Of a DNA stretch of 64,000 nt, positions 8,443-17,189 are shown piece by piece (positions within the stretch are counted from its first letter, which is position 1; every line of letters starts with the position of its first letter). The notes beneath the pieces are model-generated. The model had not been told where the DNA came from and did not search any database. It was given only the letters and a program-made list of their open reading frames with translations. The stretch comes from Alphaproteobacteria bacterium. GTDB lineage: Bacteria > Pseudomonadota > Alphaproteobacteria > RF32 > CAG-239. The translations under genes and the position numbers were made by a program. The stretch covers positions 17,774-81,773 of the forward strand of contig JAFVFB010000030.1 in the NCBI GenBank assembly GCA_017475705.1, written 5' to 3'.

Positions 8443-10299
8443 TTAAATATCATTACCTGGGCAAGGCTCACCAGCAATACATTTATGGTAAACTTTTGCA
8501 CGACGATATCCGGTTAAGCCTTTATATTCCATGGTATGAATATAAAGGTTATTAACAGTAATAGTAAAGCTAACAACCGCAGAGTTACCATAATTATCAA
8601 AAGCATAAATTTTAATGAGATAACTTCCTTCGTCTTCAAGGGATGGTGTGCCACTAAAAGTCATAGATTTTGTGTCATATTGGAGCCATTGTGGTAAACC
8701 GGATTCATCAAGAGAACCTGCAACAGTTCTATACGGTCCACTCCAGCTAACGCGATCAAATGCGCTTTCAGGGACTTCAATATTGATAGGAGAGCCAGTC
8801 CCCACCACTACATTAGGAACTAACGCCTGCGACGAGATGTCAACAGGCGGTTTTTTTCCAGAAAGAGAGATATTGGCTCCTTTAGGTACATTATAAAAGA
8901 TACCATCTCGCCATTTATCCAATGCCTCTCTGATATGAACGGCAATAGCCGAAGGCGATTCGCTTAGCATATACGCAGGAACAGGGTCCATGCCAACGCT
9001 AGCATAAAGTCTGCCAATAGCCTCTTGCACTTCAATATAAGATAAGAAAGCATTGGCTTCATCAATAATAGCCTTTGCCGATTCAAGGTGGCTGATTGTT
9101 CGATTGCTACCTTCTATTGTTGTAATATCTTCAGCAATATCCTCAGATGTTGTTGCCACATTCATATTCAAGTAATAATTTTCCACAGCAGATTGGTACA
9201 AAGCCCAAGAAAGGTACACTTGGTTTAAGATGATGTTCGTCACTCTTTGACGTGCTAAAGAATTATAAGTTTCGCTACCTTGATAGCGCACATCTTCAAA
9301 CAGAGACATAGATAAGTCATTAGACTGGCGAGACCATTTGCTGTTATAGTAATTCGGATTTTGTTTATAATCACTGTTATCAACATTATCAAAGTCTTTA
9401 ATCACCAGTTCCAATTCTTCTTGAGAAGTTGTATTATCAAAAGCTCTTAATTCAGGACGATTTGTCAAAGCAAGCCATTCCAACTGCTGCATTTTGGCAC
9501 GCATAGAAGGAATAGCAAAATTACCATATTCCGAGCCAGCTAATTTAATCTCTGTAGATGGATATAGTCCGAGTAAACCAGCAAATTGTGTTTGAGCCGT
9601 ATCAAGTTTTCTGCGTATATTTGCCAGTTCCTTAATATTTTCAAGATATTTCCGCTTTTTTAAGAGTAATGTTGTAGAGGGAGATTGTCCATATCTGGCA
9701 GATTCATTTGAACGAGCATTAATTTCATCAACAATGCGCACCAGATACTCATTCATATCGTCAATAACGGGGATGAGACGTTGGGCTGCTAAAGCTTTCC
9801 AATAAGCACGACGAGCCTCAAACATGATATTATTAACTACCTTGCGGCTTTGTTCTTCAGCGGCAATTTCTGGGCTACCTAAACCATTTTGATAATAGGC
9901 CGAAGAAATATCAAGCATATTCCAAGAGTTTTTCAAATCTGCCGGAACAGCGTCAGAGGTCATGGCAGAATCATAGCCAAGGTTTGCGGCGATTGTTGGC
10001 AGAGCAGACGGAGTGATGTTATTTTTCACCAAATTTTCCTGATATGATGCAAGGCGTCTGGTGTAGTTATATTTCAAGGCAAGAGCCATTGCCATATACA
10101 TATCTATTGGCCTTGAAATTTTAGAAGGTGTACCGATATACATATTTTGCATATCTACATCAGCTCGCACAGCTCTATCCCAATCAGAATAGTAGGCAGA
10201 CATTTCTGGTGCGTCTGTGATAACCGGCATATTTTCAGTAGAGGAGCACGCAGCCAAAAGTCCAGCCATAGCGCTCATAAAACAAATAATTTTTTTCAT
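8443..10299 (-). CDS. TolC-like outer-membrane lipoprotein with C-terminal Ig-like domain
   Basis: 618 residues. A lipoprotein signal ends at LLAAC with Cys18. About 440 residues of helical TolC/OEP-like sequence follow (MYMAMALALKYNYTRRLASYQENLV; repeated long helices with TNRPELRA), fitting an outer-membrane efflux channel subunit. The last ~130 residues hold an Ig-like 'putative Ig' module (GLPQWLQYDTKSMTFSGTP ... GSYLIKIYAFDNYGNSAVVSFTITV), an unusual addition to this family. The tail contains a cysteine pair (KCIAGEPC). GAGGG precedes the ATG at 10299; an upstream in-frame TTG is a weaker option. It is divergent from the VirB8-like gene. No periplasmic adaptor or pump gene is adjacent. 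Confidence 0.75.
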   Translation of the reverse strand: MKKIICFMSAMAGLLAACSSTENMPVITDAPEMSAYYSDWDRAVRADVDMQNMYIGTPSKISRPIDMYMAMALALKYNYTRRLASYQENLVKNNITPSALPTIAANLGYDSAMTSDAVPADLKNSWNMLDISSAYYQNGLGSPEIAAEEQSRKVVNNIMFEARRAYWKALAAQRLIPVIDDMNEYLVRIVDEINARSNESARYGQSPSTTLLLKKRKYLENIKELANIRRKLDTAQTQFAGLLGLYPSTEIKLAGSEYGNFAIPSMRAKMQQLEWLALTNRPELRAFDNTTSQEELELVIKDFDNVDNSDYKQNPNYYNSKWSRQSNDLSMSLFEDVRYQGSETYNSLARQRVTNIILNQVYLSWALYQSAVENYYLNMNVATTSEDIAEDITTIEGSNRTISHLESAKAIIDEANAFLSYIEVQEAIGRLYASVGMDPVPAYMLSESPSAIAVHIREALDKWRDGIFYNVPKGANISLSGKKPPVDISSQALVPNVVVGTGSPINIEVPESAFDRVSWSGPYRTVAGSLDESGLPQWLQYDTKSMTFSGTPSLEDEGSYLIKIYAFDNYGNSAVVSFTITVNNLYIHTMEYKGLTGYRRAKVYHKCIAGEPCPGNDI

Positions 10300-10433
10300 C
10301 AAATTATCCCTCAAACATTATCGTTCAACTAAATGTTTATACCAAATATTTTTTAATTGATAGTATTTTATTTGATTTTATACAACTTTCATGTAAAATG
10401 CCAAATATACAGATTCTTATGAGTGGGGAATTT

Positions 10434-11252
10434 ATGTTAGATTTATTTTATACATTATTCAAATATAAAGAAAAAGCGCAAAAAGACGAGCTAGGTTATT
10501 ATCCGGAAAAGGTTGAGGTGAGGGCGTTTCCGGAGCGGCGGTATTTATGGACCTCGCGTTTTTTTGTTGTCTTGTCTTGTTTAAGCATTTGTTTAAGTAT
10601 GTTGCTCGGTAGCATTTTGATTATCATCATTCCCCTAAAGACGATTCGCATAGTTCCATTGCAAATTAATTATGAACTTCATCAGGTCAATCGGATGTCT
10701 CCTTCTGTGGCCTCAGTTTTTGCCGGAGATTTAGTGACAGAAAGTTTAATGGCACAGTATATAACTGAACGTTACACTATAGAAAACGGTGCAGATCGGG
10801 AGCTGTATCTTGATAAACTTAAGTTGCGTCTTGGGGAAAATGAATTTGTATATTTAGCATCAGATCCAAATGTTTATCGCGTTTTTGATACCACCGAACG
10901 TCCGTATGCTGAGTTTCTACAGCAGCGAGGAGTTCATCGTAAGGTCAAGGTTTTGCGTATTTATCCTGTGTCGATGGATTTCTGGCAAGTCAAGTTTCAA
11001 ACCATAGACACAGCTCCGGACATGCCAGTAGATGATTTTATGACGTTAATGAAGGTTAATATAAAAAATGCCAAAAATCCGCTTAAACAAGGGGAGCCTT
11101 TGGTTAGCAATTGGGTGGCGACCATTCGCATGCGTTTTAATTTTTCAAAGTATGAAAATAAGGATTTGGGCATTAAAAACCCCTTTGGGTTGACCATTAT
11201 CAGCTATGATTTATCGTACTTAGGCAATAACATCAAAACAACAAGAGATTAA
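10434..11252 (+). CDS. VirB8/IcmL-like type IV secretion inner-membrane protein
   Basis: 272 residues. A cytosolic N-terminus (~45 residues) and one strongly hydrophobic helix (FFVVLSCLSICLSMLLGSILIIII) are followed by a periplasmic NTF2-like domain with the TESLMAQYITERYTIENG stretch typical of VirB8 (YVxxRExY-like). VirB8 proteins nucleate the inner-membrane complex of type IV secretion machines. GTGGGGA lies five bases before this ATG, and two upstream in-frame ATGs have weaker sites. No other vir/dot/icm gene is in the window, so this is either one part of a dispersed system or an orphan. The assignment rests on topology and motif. Confidence 0.7.
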   Translation: MLDLFYTLFKYKEKAQKDELGYYPEKVEVRAFPERRYLWTSRFFVVLSCLSICLSMLLGSILIIIIPLKTIRIVPLQINYELHQVNRMSPSVASVFAGDLVTESLMAQYITERYTIENGADRELYLDKLKLRLGENEFVYLASDPNVYRVFDTTERPYAEFLQQRGVHRKVKVLRIYPVSMDFWQVKFQTIDTAPDMPVDDFMTLMKVNIKNAKNPLKQGEPLVSNWVATIRMRFNFSKYENKDLGIKNPFGLTIISYDLSYLGNNIKTTRD

Positions 11253-11340
11253 CAGCATATTTTTTTCGTTTCTTTACTATTTATCAAATAAATGATATAT
11301 AGGATAAAGTCAGTTAACATAAAATGAGGATAAAACACAC

Positions 11341-11967
11341 ATGAGTAGAAGTGCATTGGAAGTATATGATAACACGTTGGTTCCTATGGTGATAGAACAG
11401 ACATCAAGAGGAGAGCGTTCGTTTGATATTTTTTCACGATTATTAAAAGAGCGTATTATCTTTTTAACAGGAGAAGTTAATGACGAAGTTTCGGCCCTAG
11501 TCTGTGCCCAGCTTTTATTTTTAGAGTCAGAAAATCCTAAGAAAGACATTTTTTTATACATCAATTCTCCCGGTGGTGTTGTAACCTCTGGTTTAGCGAT
11601 GTATGACACGATGCAATATATTTCATGTGATGTTGCCACATTATGTATTGGTCAGGCCTGTTCCATGGGTTCGTTTTTATTAGCTGGTGGAACCAGAGGG
11701 AAGCGTTTTTCTTTACCGAATTCGCGGATAATGATACACCAGCCATCAGGCGGTGCGCGAGGTAAAGCATCAGATATAGAAATACAAGCCAAAGAAATAT
11801 TAGAATTAAAAAAGCGCTTGAATAAAATTTATGCAGAAAATACCGGTAACAAATTATCCGTTATTGAAAAAGCGATGGACAGAGATAATTTTATGAGTCC
11901 GGAGGAAGCTAAAAGTTTCGGATTGATTGATAGCATCGTTACAAACCGTTTAGAAATAGTAAAGTAG
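11341..11967 (+). CDS. clpP: ATP-dependent Clp protease proteolytic subunit
   Basis: 208 residues, full length. The catalytic triad is visible as Ser108 (GQACSMGSF), His133 (MIHQPSGG) and Asp182 (MDRDNF). The oligomer-forming SPGG motif lies at 76-79. ClpP forms the tetradecameric barrel fed by ClpX or ClpA. It is followed after nine bases by clpX, the usual operon. Because clpX is broken in this sequence, ClpP would depend on another ATPase unless the clpX stop is an artefact. Confidence 0.97.
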   Translation: MSRSALEVYDNTLVPMVIEQTSRGERSFDIFSRLLKERIIFLTGEVNDEVSALVCAQLLFLESENPKKDIFLYINSPGGVVTSGLAMYDTMQYISCDVATLCIGQACSMGSFLLAGGTRGKRFSLPNSRIMIHQPSGGARGKASDIEIQAKEILELKKRLNKIYAENTGNKLSVIEKAMDRDNFMSPEEAKSFGLIDSIVTNRLEIVK

Positions 11968-11976
11968 GATAGGAAT

Positions 11977-13230
11977 ATGAGTGATACCGAAGATAATGTA
12001 TTGCATTGCTCTTTTTGTGGCAAGAGTCAAAATGAAGTCAAAAAGTTGATAGCGGGGCGAGGTGTATATATCTGTGATGAATGCATAGATGTTTGCATCA
12101 ATATCGTATCGCAAGAGGTCAAAGAGGAGCGCAAAGCAGAAGAAGCTGCCATTGGGGAAAATCTCCCCACCCCTTCTAAGATAAAAGAATTTTTAGATCA
12201 GTACGTCATTGGGCAAGAATATGCCAAAAAGGTTTTATCTGTTGCTGTTTACAATCATTATAATCGTTTAAATAGCAAACGCCAGCATGCGGATACAGAC
12301 ATTTCCAAATCCAATGTGATATTAATCGGTTCAACCGGTTCTGGGAAGACCTTATTAGCGCAAACTTTAGCCAAAGTGTTAGATGTTCCGTTTGCAATTG
12401 CAGATGCCACCACCTTGACCGAAGCCGGATATGTTGGTGAAGATGTAGAAAACATTGTATTAAAGCTCGTCCAAGCAGCAAATTATGATATAGAAAAAGC
12501 TGAGCGTGGCATTGTTTACATTGATGAAATAGATAAGATAACACGCAAGACAGATGGTCCTTCCATCACCAGAGATGTGTCTGGTGAAGGTGTTCAGCAA
12601 GCATAATTAAAAATCAACGAGGGGACGATAGCCAATGTTCCGCCGCAAGGTGGCCGCAAGCATCCACAGCAAGAATTTTTGCATGTAGACACCACCAATA
12701 TATTATTCATATGCGGTGGTGCGTTTGCGGGGTTAGAGAAAATAATTGGCCGTCGCGGGCAGGAGACGTCTATTGGTTTCGGTGCGCAAATCAAAGATTC
12801 TAAAGAAAAGACCTTAGGTGAAATATACAAAGACGTTCAGCCTGAAGATTTATTAAAATATGGTTTGATACCGGAGTTCATTGGCCGTCTTCCAATTATT
12901 GCGACCTTAGATGACCTCAATGAGCAAGCATTGATTAAGGTTCTAACGGAGCCTAAAAATGCATTAATAAAGCAATACAAAGCGTTATTTGAAATGGAAG
13001 ATGTCAAGTTAACCATTACGGATGATGCCTTAGTAGCCATTGCCAAAAAGGCCATTGAGCGCAAAACAGGTGCTCGTGGTTTACGGGCGATTATGGAAGA
13101 AAATTTATTAGAATTGATGTACGATATTCCGGATAAGAAGGATGTCACAGAGATTGTGATAAATGCCAATGTAATAAATGGTGGTAGTTTGCCGGTATAC
13201 ATTCGTAGACGTCATAAAAAAACCGCCTAA
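11977..13230 (+). pseudogene. clpX: clpX interrupted by one in-frame TAA
   Basis: The reading frame gives a full ClpX of 417 positions except for TAA at 12604-12606 (codon 210), inside the conserved GEGVQQALLKI stretch, where the first Leu (TTA in a neighbouring codon) reads TAA. Before it lie the C4 zinc finger (Cys11, Cys14, Cys33, Cys36), Walker A GSTGSGKT (118-125), pore loop GYVG (151-154) and Walker B IVYIDEID. After it, in the same frame with no other defect, come GGRKHPQQE, the ClpP-docking IGF loop (SIGFGA), the AAA small domain and the normal C-terminus. A truncated product would lack the IGF loop and sensor 2 and could not work. The single-base cause makes sequencing error or very recent mutation likely. 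Confidence 0.9.
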
Positions 13231-13363
13231 AGGAGCATTTATCGTCCCTTAAGAGTGCGCCTGTGCCATCTTATTTTCTATCTTGAGGGAATTTTTAGAA
13301 AAACCGCAATCAGATGCCTGTCACATGCACAACCTGCAAGTACCGGCATCTCATCTCTCCTTT

Positions 13364-15160
13364 TTATGACCTTTGGAAAAATTGCTTTGCTTTTTTCAAC
13401 AATTCGCCCACACTGCGGCTTTTTTTGCCTTTTTCTGCTGGCACAGTTTTTTCCATCTTTTCTCGTAGCGTTGCTATTTTCTCGGCATTTTCTTTTCGTT
13501 GTATAGCCTCTCTCACCCGAGCATAATCCCACTCTATCGCAGTCAGACCGTAGCGAGTAACCACGTCTCCATTACAATAAAAACCTCCCCCGACTTTCTG
13601 CGGTGCCCCTGCAAGGCTTGTCAATTGGTTGTGGTCACAATAAAAACCTCCCCCGACTTTCTGTGGTGCCCCTGCAAGGCTCGTCAATTGGTTTCCATCA
13701 CACGTAAAATCTCCCCCGACTTTCTGCGGTGCCCCTGCAAGGCTCGTCAATTGGTTTCCGGCACAATAAAAACCTCCCCCGACTTTCTGCGGCGCCCCTG
13801 CAAGGCTCGTCAATTGGTTTTGGTAACACACAAAATCTCCTCCGACTTCCTGCGGTGCCCCTGCAAGGCTCGTCAATTGGTTGTAGACACAAACAAAACC
13901 TCCCCCGACTTTCTGCGGTGCCCCTTCAAGGCTCGTCAATTGGTTTTCGCTACACTTAAAATGTCCCCCGACTTTCTGCGGTGCCCCTGCAAGGCTCGTC
14001 AATTGGTTTCTGCCACAATCAAAATCTCTCCCGACTTTCTGCGGTACCCCTTCAAGGCTCGTCAATTGGTTTTCGAAACAATCAAAATTTCCCTTTACAA
14101 TCACCTCTGATAAATCTGGTAGTTCACTCAATCCTTGCCCACTGAAATCCAAATTCCCTTCAACCACAAACCCTTTCGGCAGATGATAGATATCATAATA
14201 TTCTTCTTTTTTTGTCTTTTCATCATATTGCTTAATCAGCCCAACATTTGCCATATCGCCGATAATTTCAAATTCCTGCGCTTTCACAAACGCTTGCACA
14301 TAACCGCGATATTTTGCAACCGGCGCTTTGTTACCTTTCCCTTTACATTGGTGCACTTCTTCTTTACCGCTTTCTGGATTGACCCGTACTTCAAATGTCG
14401 CATGTGGCTCGCCATTTTCATCGCGGAGGGAATATATTTTTATGCTTCCTCGTCTCACGCCCTCATCATATCCTCCTTTGCCAACGCAGTGCCCCATATA
14501 TTCGCTTTCAAAATCGAGTGCTTTCTCCGTCGTCAGCTGCACAATTTCCATTCCGCCGTCCAGTTTCATCACACGTTGCGTGCCGGCAAGTGATTCCTTA
14601 TACATCTTTTCATCATGCGCTTTTTGCTCGGCTTTCTTTGCCATCAATTCGTGCCATTTTTCCGCACTATGCAAGGTTTTAGCAAAGCTATCCCACTCGT
14701 TTGAGGCCTTCAAATAGTCTATGCGCAACCGTGGTTTTTGTTCGGTTTCTTTTGCTCGTGCAATTGTTTTATTCACATAGCTTTCTGCCGCCGAATACAA
14801 ATAATCTCTAACCTTGCTTATATTTTCAGTTAAATTTGCCGGTATCTTATCAGCCACAAACCGGTGCACCGTTTTCCCCTCTGCCATGCATCTTTCGGCC
14901 CAAGCTGGCAAATTTTCTTCCTCTTTGCGGACAATCTGCAAAAAATCTCCTTTTTCCGTGTTATCCTCGGTCAAGTATGACCGTAGCCGATGTTTCATCC
15001 ACTGCATCACCATCGAACGCACAATGGCGTCTTTATTCTGCACCACGTATTCCGGAGAGTTGAATTCCCCTTTGCTAAAGCTATCCATTTGCTGACCATG
15101 ATAGACCACATCGCTCAAGTATTCATTCAGTGCTTTTTCATTTATCAAATTTACCGGCAT
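13364..15160 (-). CDS. PcfJ-like protein with eight 21-residue LRR-like tandem repeats
   Basis: 598 residues. Residues 1-220 are helical and charged. Around 222-260 there is a PcfJ-like segment (YMGHCVGKGGYDEG ... IKIYSLRDENGEPHATFEV). Residues 364-531 are eight 21-residue repeats of the form NQLTSLxGxPQKVGGxFxC, a leucine-rich-like solenoid found in phage and mobile-element proteins. The C-terminal 65 residues are basic and coiled-coil-like. There is no signal peptide. GAGGAG sits seven bases before the ATG. It is richer in GC than its neighbours and stands alone between clpX and holA with long flanking spacers, which suggests acquisition. The function is unknown. PcfJ itself is a conjugative-plasmid protein of unclear role. 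Confidence 0.75.
   Translation of the reverse strand: MPVNLINEKALNEYLSDVVYHGQQMDSFSKGEFNSPEYVVQNKDAIVRSMVMQWMKHRLRSYLTEDNTEKGDFLQIVRKEEENLPAWAERCMAEGKTVHRFVADKIPANLTENISKVRDYLYSAAESYVNKTIARAKETEQKPRLRIDYLKASNEWDSFAKTLHSAEKWHELMAKKAEQKAHDEKMYKESLAGTQRVMKLDGGMEIVQLTTEKALDFESEYMGHCVGKGGYDEGVRRGSIKIYSLRDENGEPHATFEVRVNPESGKEEVHQCKGKGNKAPVAKYRGYVQAFVKAQEFEIIGDMANVGLIKQYDEKTKKEEYYDIYHLPKGFVVEGNLDFSGQGLSELPDLSEVIVKGNFDCFENQLTSLEGVPQKVGRDFDCGRNQLTSLAGAPQKVGGHFKCSENQLTSLEGAPQKVGGGFVCVYNQLTSLAGAPQEVGGDFVCYQNQLTSLAGAPQKVGGGFYCAGNQLTSLAGAPQKVGGDFTCDGNQLTSLAGAPQKVGGGFYCDHNQLTSLAGAPQKVGGGFYCNGDVVTRYGLTAIEWDYARVREAIQRKENAEKIATLREKMEKTVPAEKGKKSRSVGELLKKAKQFFQRS
13568..14071 (-). repeat. Eight tandem 63-bp coding repeats
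   Basis: The motif CAATTGGTT recurs every 63 bases (13622, 13685, 13748, 13811, 13874, 13937, 14000, 14063 on the plus strand), and most of each unit is near identical. The units encode residues 364-531 of the repeat protein, exactly 21 codons each. The DNA-level identity implies recent expansion or homogenisation, so copy number may vary between strains. Confidence 0.97.
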
Positions 15161-15456
15161 TTCATCTCTCCTCAGAGGTTAATATTTTTTTTCATCACTA
15201 TTGTTACAGTATACCTCAAAATCTTGTGAATAGCAATCCCTTTTTACTTCTAGATATAAATATATTTTTAAATTTCTGCCCATTCTAGACAGCACTTATG
15301 CAACATATAAGCAGACTCCTCTTTTGTTCGTAGCAGCGGTCTTATCTCTGCTTATGATAAGTTACATAATGCCAAGAATAGTGCTTCTTGTTGTAATTTT
15401 AGGCAAAAAATTGTGGAAATTTTTATTTTCCAGCACCTAGCCGCATAAATTAATTT

Positions 15457-15492
15457 TCCGCCTTTGTTCTGATAAGACTTAGGCGGATTTTA
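15457..15492 (+). terminator. Hairpin with short T-rich tail
   Basis: TCCGCCT (15457-15463) pairs with AGGCGGA (15481-15487) around a 17-base loop, followed by TTTTAT. No plus-strand gene ends nearby, so it may be part of a small RNA or a relic. Confidence 0.4.
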
Positions 15493-15541
15493 TATTAAAA
15501 AACTTCCCCTCCCACGAGCCATATAGACATATATATAATTT

Positions 15542-15590
15542 CAATCCTCTTACCACTCTCCCCCTTAGGGGGAGAGTGGTAAGAGGATTG
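15542..15590. repeat. Perfect 23-bp inverted repeat with 3-base loop
   Basis: Arms begin CAATCCTCTTACCACTCT on one side and end AGAGTGGTAAGAGGATTG on the other. They close with CCCCC TTA GGGGG, with no mismatch across 23 bp. It lies 21 bases past the holA stop and could terminate holA. The length and perfection exceed the other terminators here, and no clean T-run follows on the minus strand, which suggests an interspersed palindromic element. Confidence 0.85.
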
Positions 15591-15610
15591 TCCGCCGCGT
15601 CGAAAATTTT

Positions 15611-16636
15611 TTACCTAAATTTTTTTACACCATTTGCGATTCGTAATAATGCAAAACTCGCAGTCTGCTCTGCCGGATAATCAGTAGTCTTGCACTCCCT
15701 TTCTGCCTGATATAACAGCTCTAATGCACTGAGTATGCGGTTCCGGCTCCATAGCCGTAACTGGGATACAAAAGCTGGCTTCCGAAAGAACATCAAAGGT
15801 GGTCGCAACCCCGCGGTCACCTTTTCTGCCGTATCGCCTTTTTCTATTTTAACTACACAATCCAACAGTCTTATAAAGTGGTAGCTAACAACCCGAAGTA
15901 ACGTTGCAGGACTTTCCCCCTCAAACACAAGGCGATTAAAGCAAGAAACAGTTTTCTCAGCATGTCCAAGCGCGACAAAATAGCATAAATCATCCATTGA
16001 AGACGCAGCAGTATCACTAATAACCGTCGCAATATCATCTATGCTAATGGTTTTCTTCTCCCCCATATAGGTGATAAGCTTATCAAGTTCATTTTGGCTG
16101 ATCTTACGATCATTAGAAAGGCGTGAACACAAAAGTTGAAAGGCCTCTCTATCAATTCGAAAACCATATTTATCAATAAACTTCGCCGTAAAAGCCGAAA
16201 TATCCTCCTCACGATCATCATAACAGCCTATGCCATAAAAACAGTTATCTTCTTTGGCTAAAGTAGCTAAAGAATCTTTCGTTTTAAGTGTAGAGGACGT
16301 AATAACCAGCAGGCTATCTGAGGAACTGGATGCTAAGAGTTCTTTAAGTACCTTTGTGAGCTGATTGGTCGCATCTTTAATAACGACCACACGCTTTCCC
16401 CCCATAAGTGACTGCGCATTGAATTCTGCATATAAAGCTCCGACATCAGCTGTAATATCTGCCATCTCAAGATAGCTGACATGAAAAGCATCATATATAT
16501 CATCAGCAACAGTTTTGATAAACTGCTGAGAAATAGTTGCAACCATACCCTCATTACTGCCATAAATAACAACCCCTCGGAGATGAGCAGGCAAGGCTCT
16601 AACAACACTTTCAACCTGTTCGGGTTTAATATTCAT
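15611..16636 (-). CDS. holA: DNA polymerase III delta subunit
   Basis: 341 residues, normal length for HolA. It opens MNIKPEQVESVVRALPAHLRGVVIYGSNEG, the family's degenerate nucleotide-binding start. It continues with the typical domain III sequence (LGHAEKTVSCFNRLVFEGESPATLLRVVSYHFIRLL). HolA opens the beta clamp within the clamp loader. The ATG lies inside the end of lptE (11-base overlap) with GAGG nine bases upstream. The leuS-lptE-holA order is characteristic of Alphaproteobacteria and other Proteobacteria. Confidence 0.93.
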   Translation of the reverse strand: MNIKPEQVESVVRALPAHLRGVVIYGSNEGMVATISQQFIKTVADDIYDAFHVSYLEMADITADVGALYAEFNAQSLMGGKRVVVIKDATNQLTKVLKELLASSSSDSLLVITSSTLKTKDSLATLAKEDNCFYGIGCYDDREEDISAFTAKFIDKYGFRIDREAFQLLCSRLSNDRKISQNELDKLITYMGEKKTISIDDIATVISDTAASSMDDLCYFVALGHAEKTVSCFNRLVFEGESPATLLRVVSYHFIRLLDCVVKIEKGDTAEKVTAGLRPPLMFFRKPAFVSQLRLWSRNRILSALELLYQAERECKTTDYPAEQTASFALLRIANGVKKFR

Positions 16637-17189
16637 TAGGGTTGCCTCGTTTCGTTTGCAACGAGTGAAAATAAGCACCTAAACGCAAAGAAATATCATT
16701 AGCAATAATTTTAGCTGCATTTTTTTCATTTTTCTTTTGGGCAAAAGTTGTAGAATAAGGGTCCCGCAAAATATCATATCCAAGATAGGCTACACTGTTT
16801 CCTCTAAGGAGCCGCTTCTTTTGTTTATCTGTTAATTCATAAAAAGCTTTATAAATTACTTTTTTTCGAGTTGCAGTAATATCATTTCTGAGAGCTTGAT
16901 CTATTTCATTCTTATCAATTTTGGTCACTCTAAGGTAATATTTTGGCGATTTAGGCATTCCTTTGGGTGTGAGCTTATCTAACAAATCATTACGAATAAG
17001 CTGACCAATTCTATCTTGAATGAGCTCCACCTTGATATTGGCCATTTCATCTTTAATGCCGGTATCAAATTCATTATTATAATACCATTCGCTATCCGAT
17101 TTTTTCTCAACATAAAGTGGTTCAAATCCACAACCAGAAATGAAAACCAACAATGCTGCTAAAGCTATATTTTTCCAATTATACAACAA
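16626..17189 (-). CDS. lptE: LPS-assembly lipoprotein LptE
   Basis: 187 residues with a lipoprotein signal: hydrophobic helix then ISGC with Cys20, followed by GFEPLY, the hallmark start of mature LptE. The domain is short alpha/beta. LptE plugs the LptD barrel in the outer membrane during lipopolysaccharide insertion, so its presence implies an LPS-bearing envelope. It overlaps leuS by 11 bases and holA by 11 bases, so all three genes are translationally coupled. Confidence 0.9.
   Translation of the reverse strand: MLYNWKNIALAALLVFISGCGFEPLYVEKKSDSEWYYNNEFDTGIKDEMANIKVELIQDRIGQLIRNDLLDKLTPKGMPKSPKYYLRVTKIDKNEIDQALRNDITATRKKVIYKAFYELTDKQKKRLLRGNSVAYLGYDILRDPYSTTFAQKKNEKNAAKIIANDISLRLGAYFHSLQTKRGNPNEY

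Larger units (their letters stand above)
15161..15610. other. 450-bp non-coding spacer between repeat gene and holA
   Basis: No supported gene. It contains a hairpin at 15457-15487, a perfect 23-bp inverted repeat at 15542-15590, and imperfect matching segments near 15296-15380 (GCTTATGATAAG-like words repeated in both orientations). The rest is AT-rich. Confidence 0.7.

Noticed and set aside
13568..14071. Direct repeats resembling a CRISPR array
   Set aside because: Units abut without unique spacers, are an exact multiple of three, and encode a regular protein repeat. No cas genes are near.
13499..14110. Long plus-strand open frame across the 63-bp repeats
   Set aside because: It mirrors the repeat gene on the minus strand. 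It lacks a Shine-Dalgarno and exists only because the 63-bp period keeps all frames open.
17115..17135. tRNA-like T-arm word GGTTCAAATCC
   Set aside because: It lies inside lptE coding sequence (encoding the GFEPLY region), and no acceptor or anticodon arm can be formed around it.
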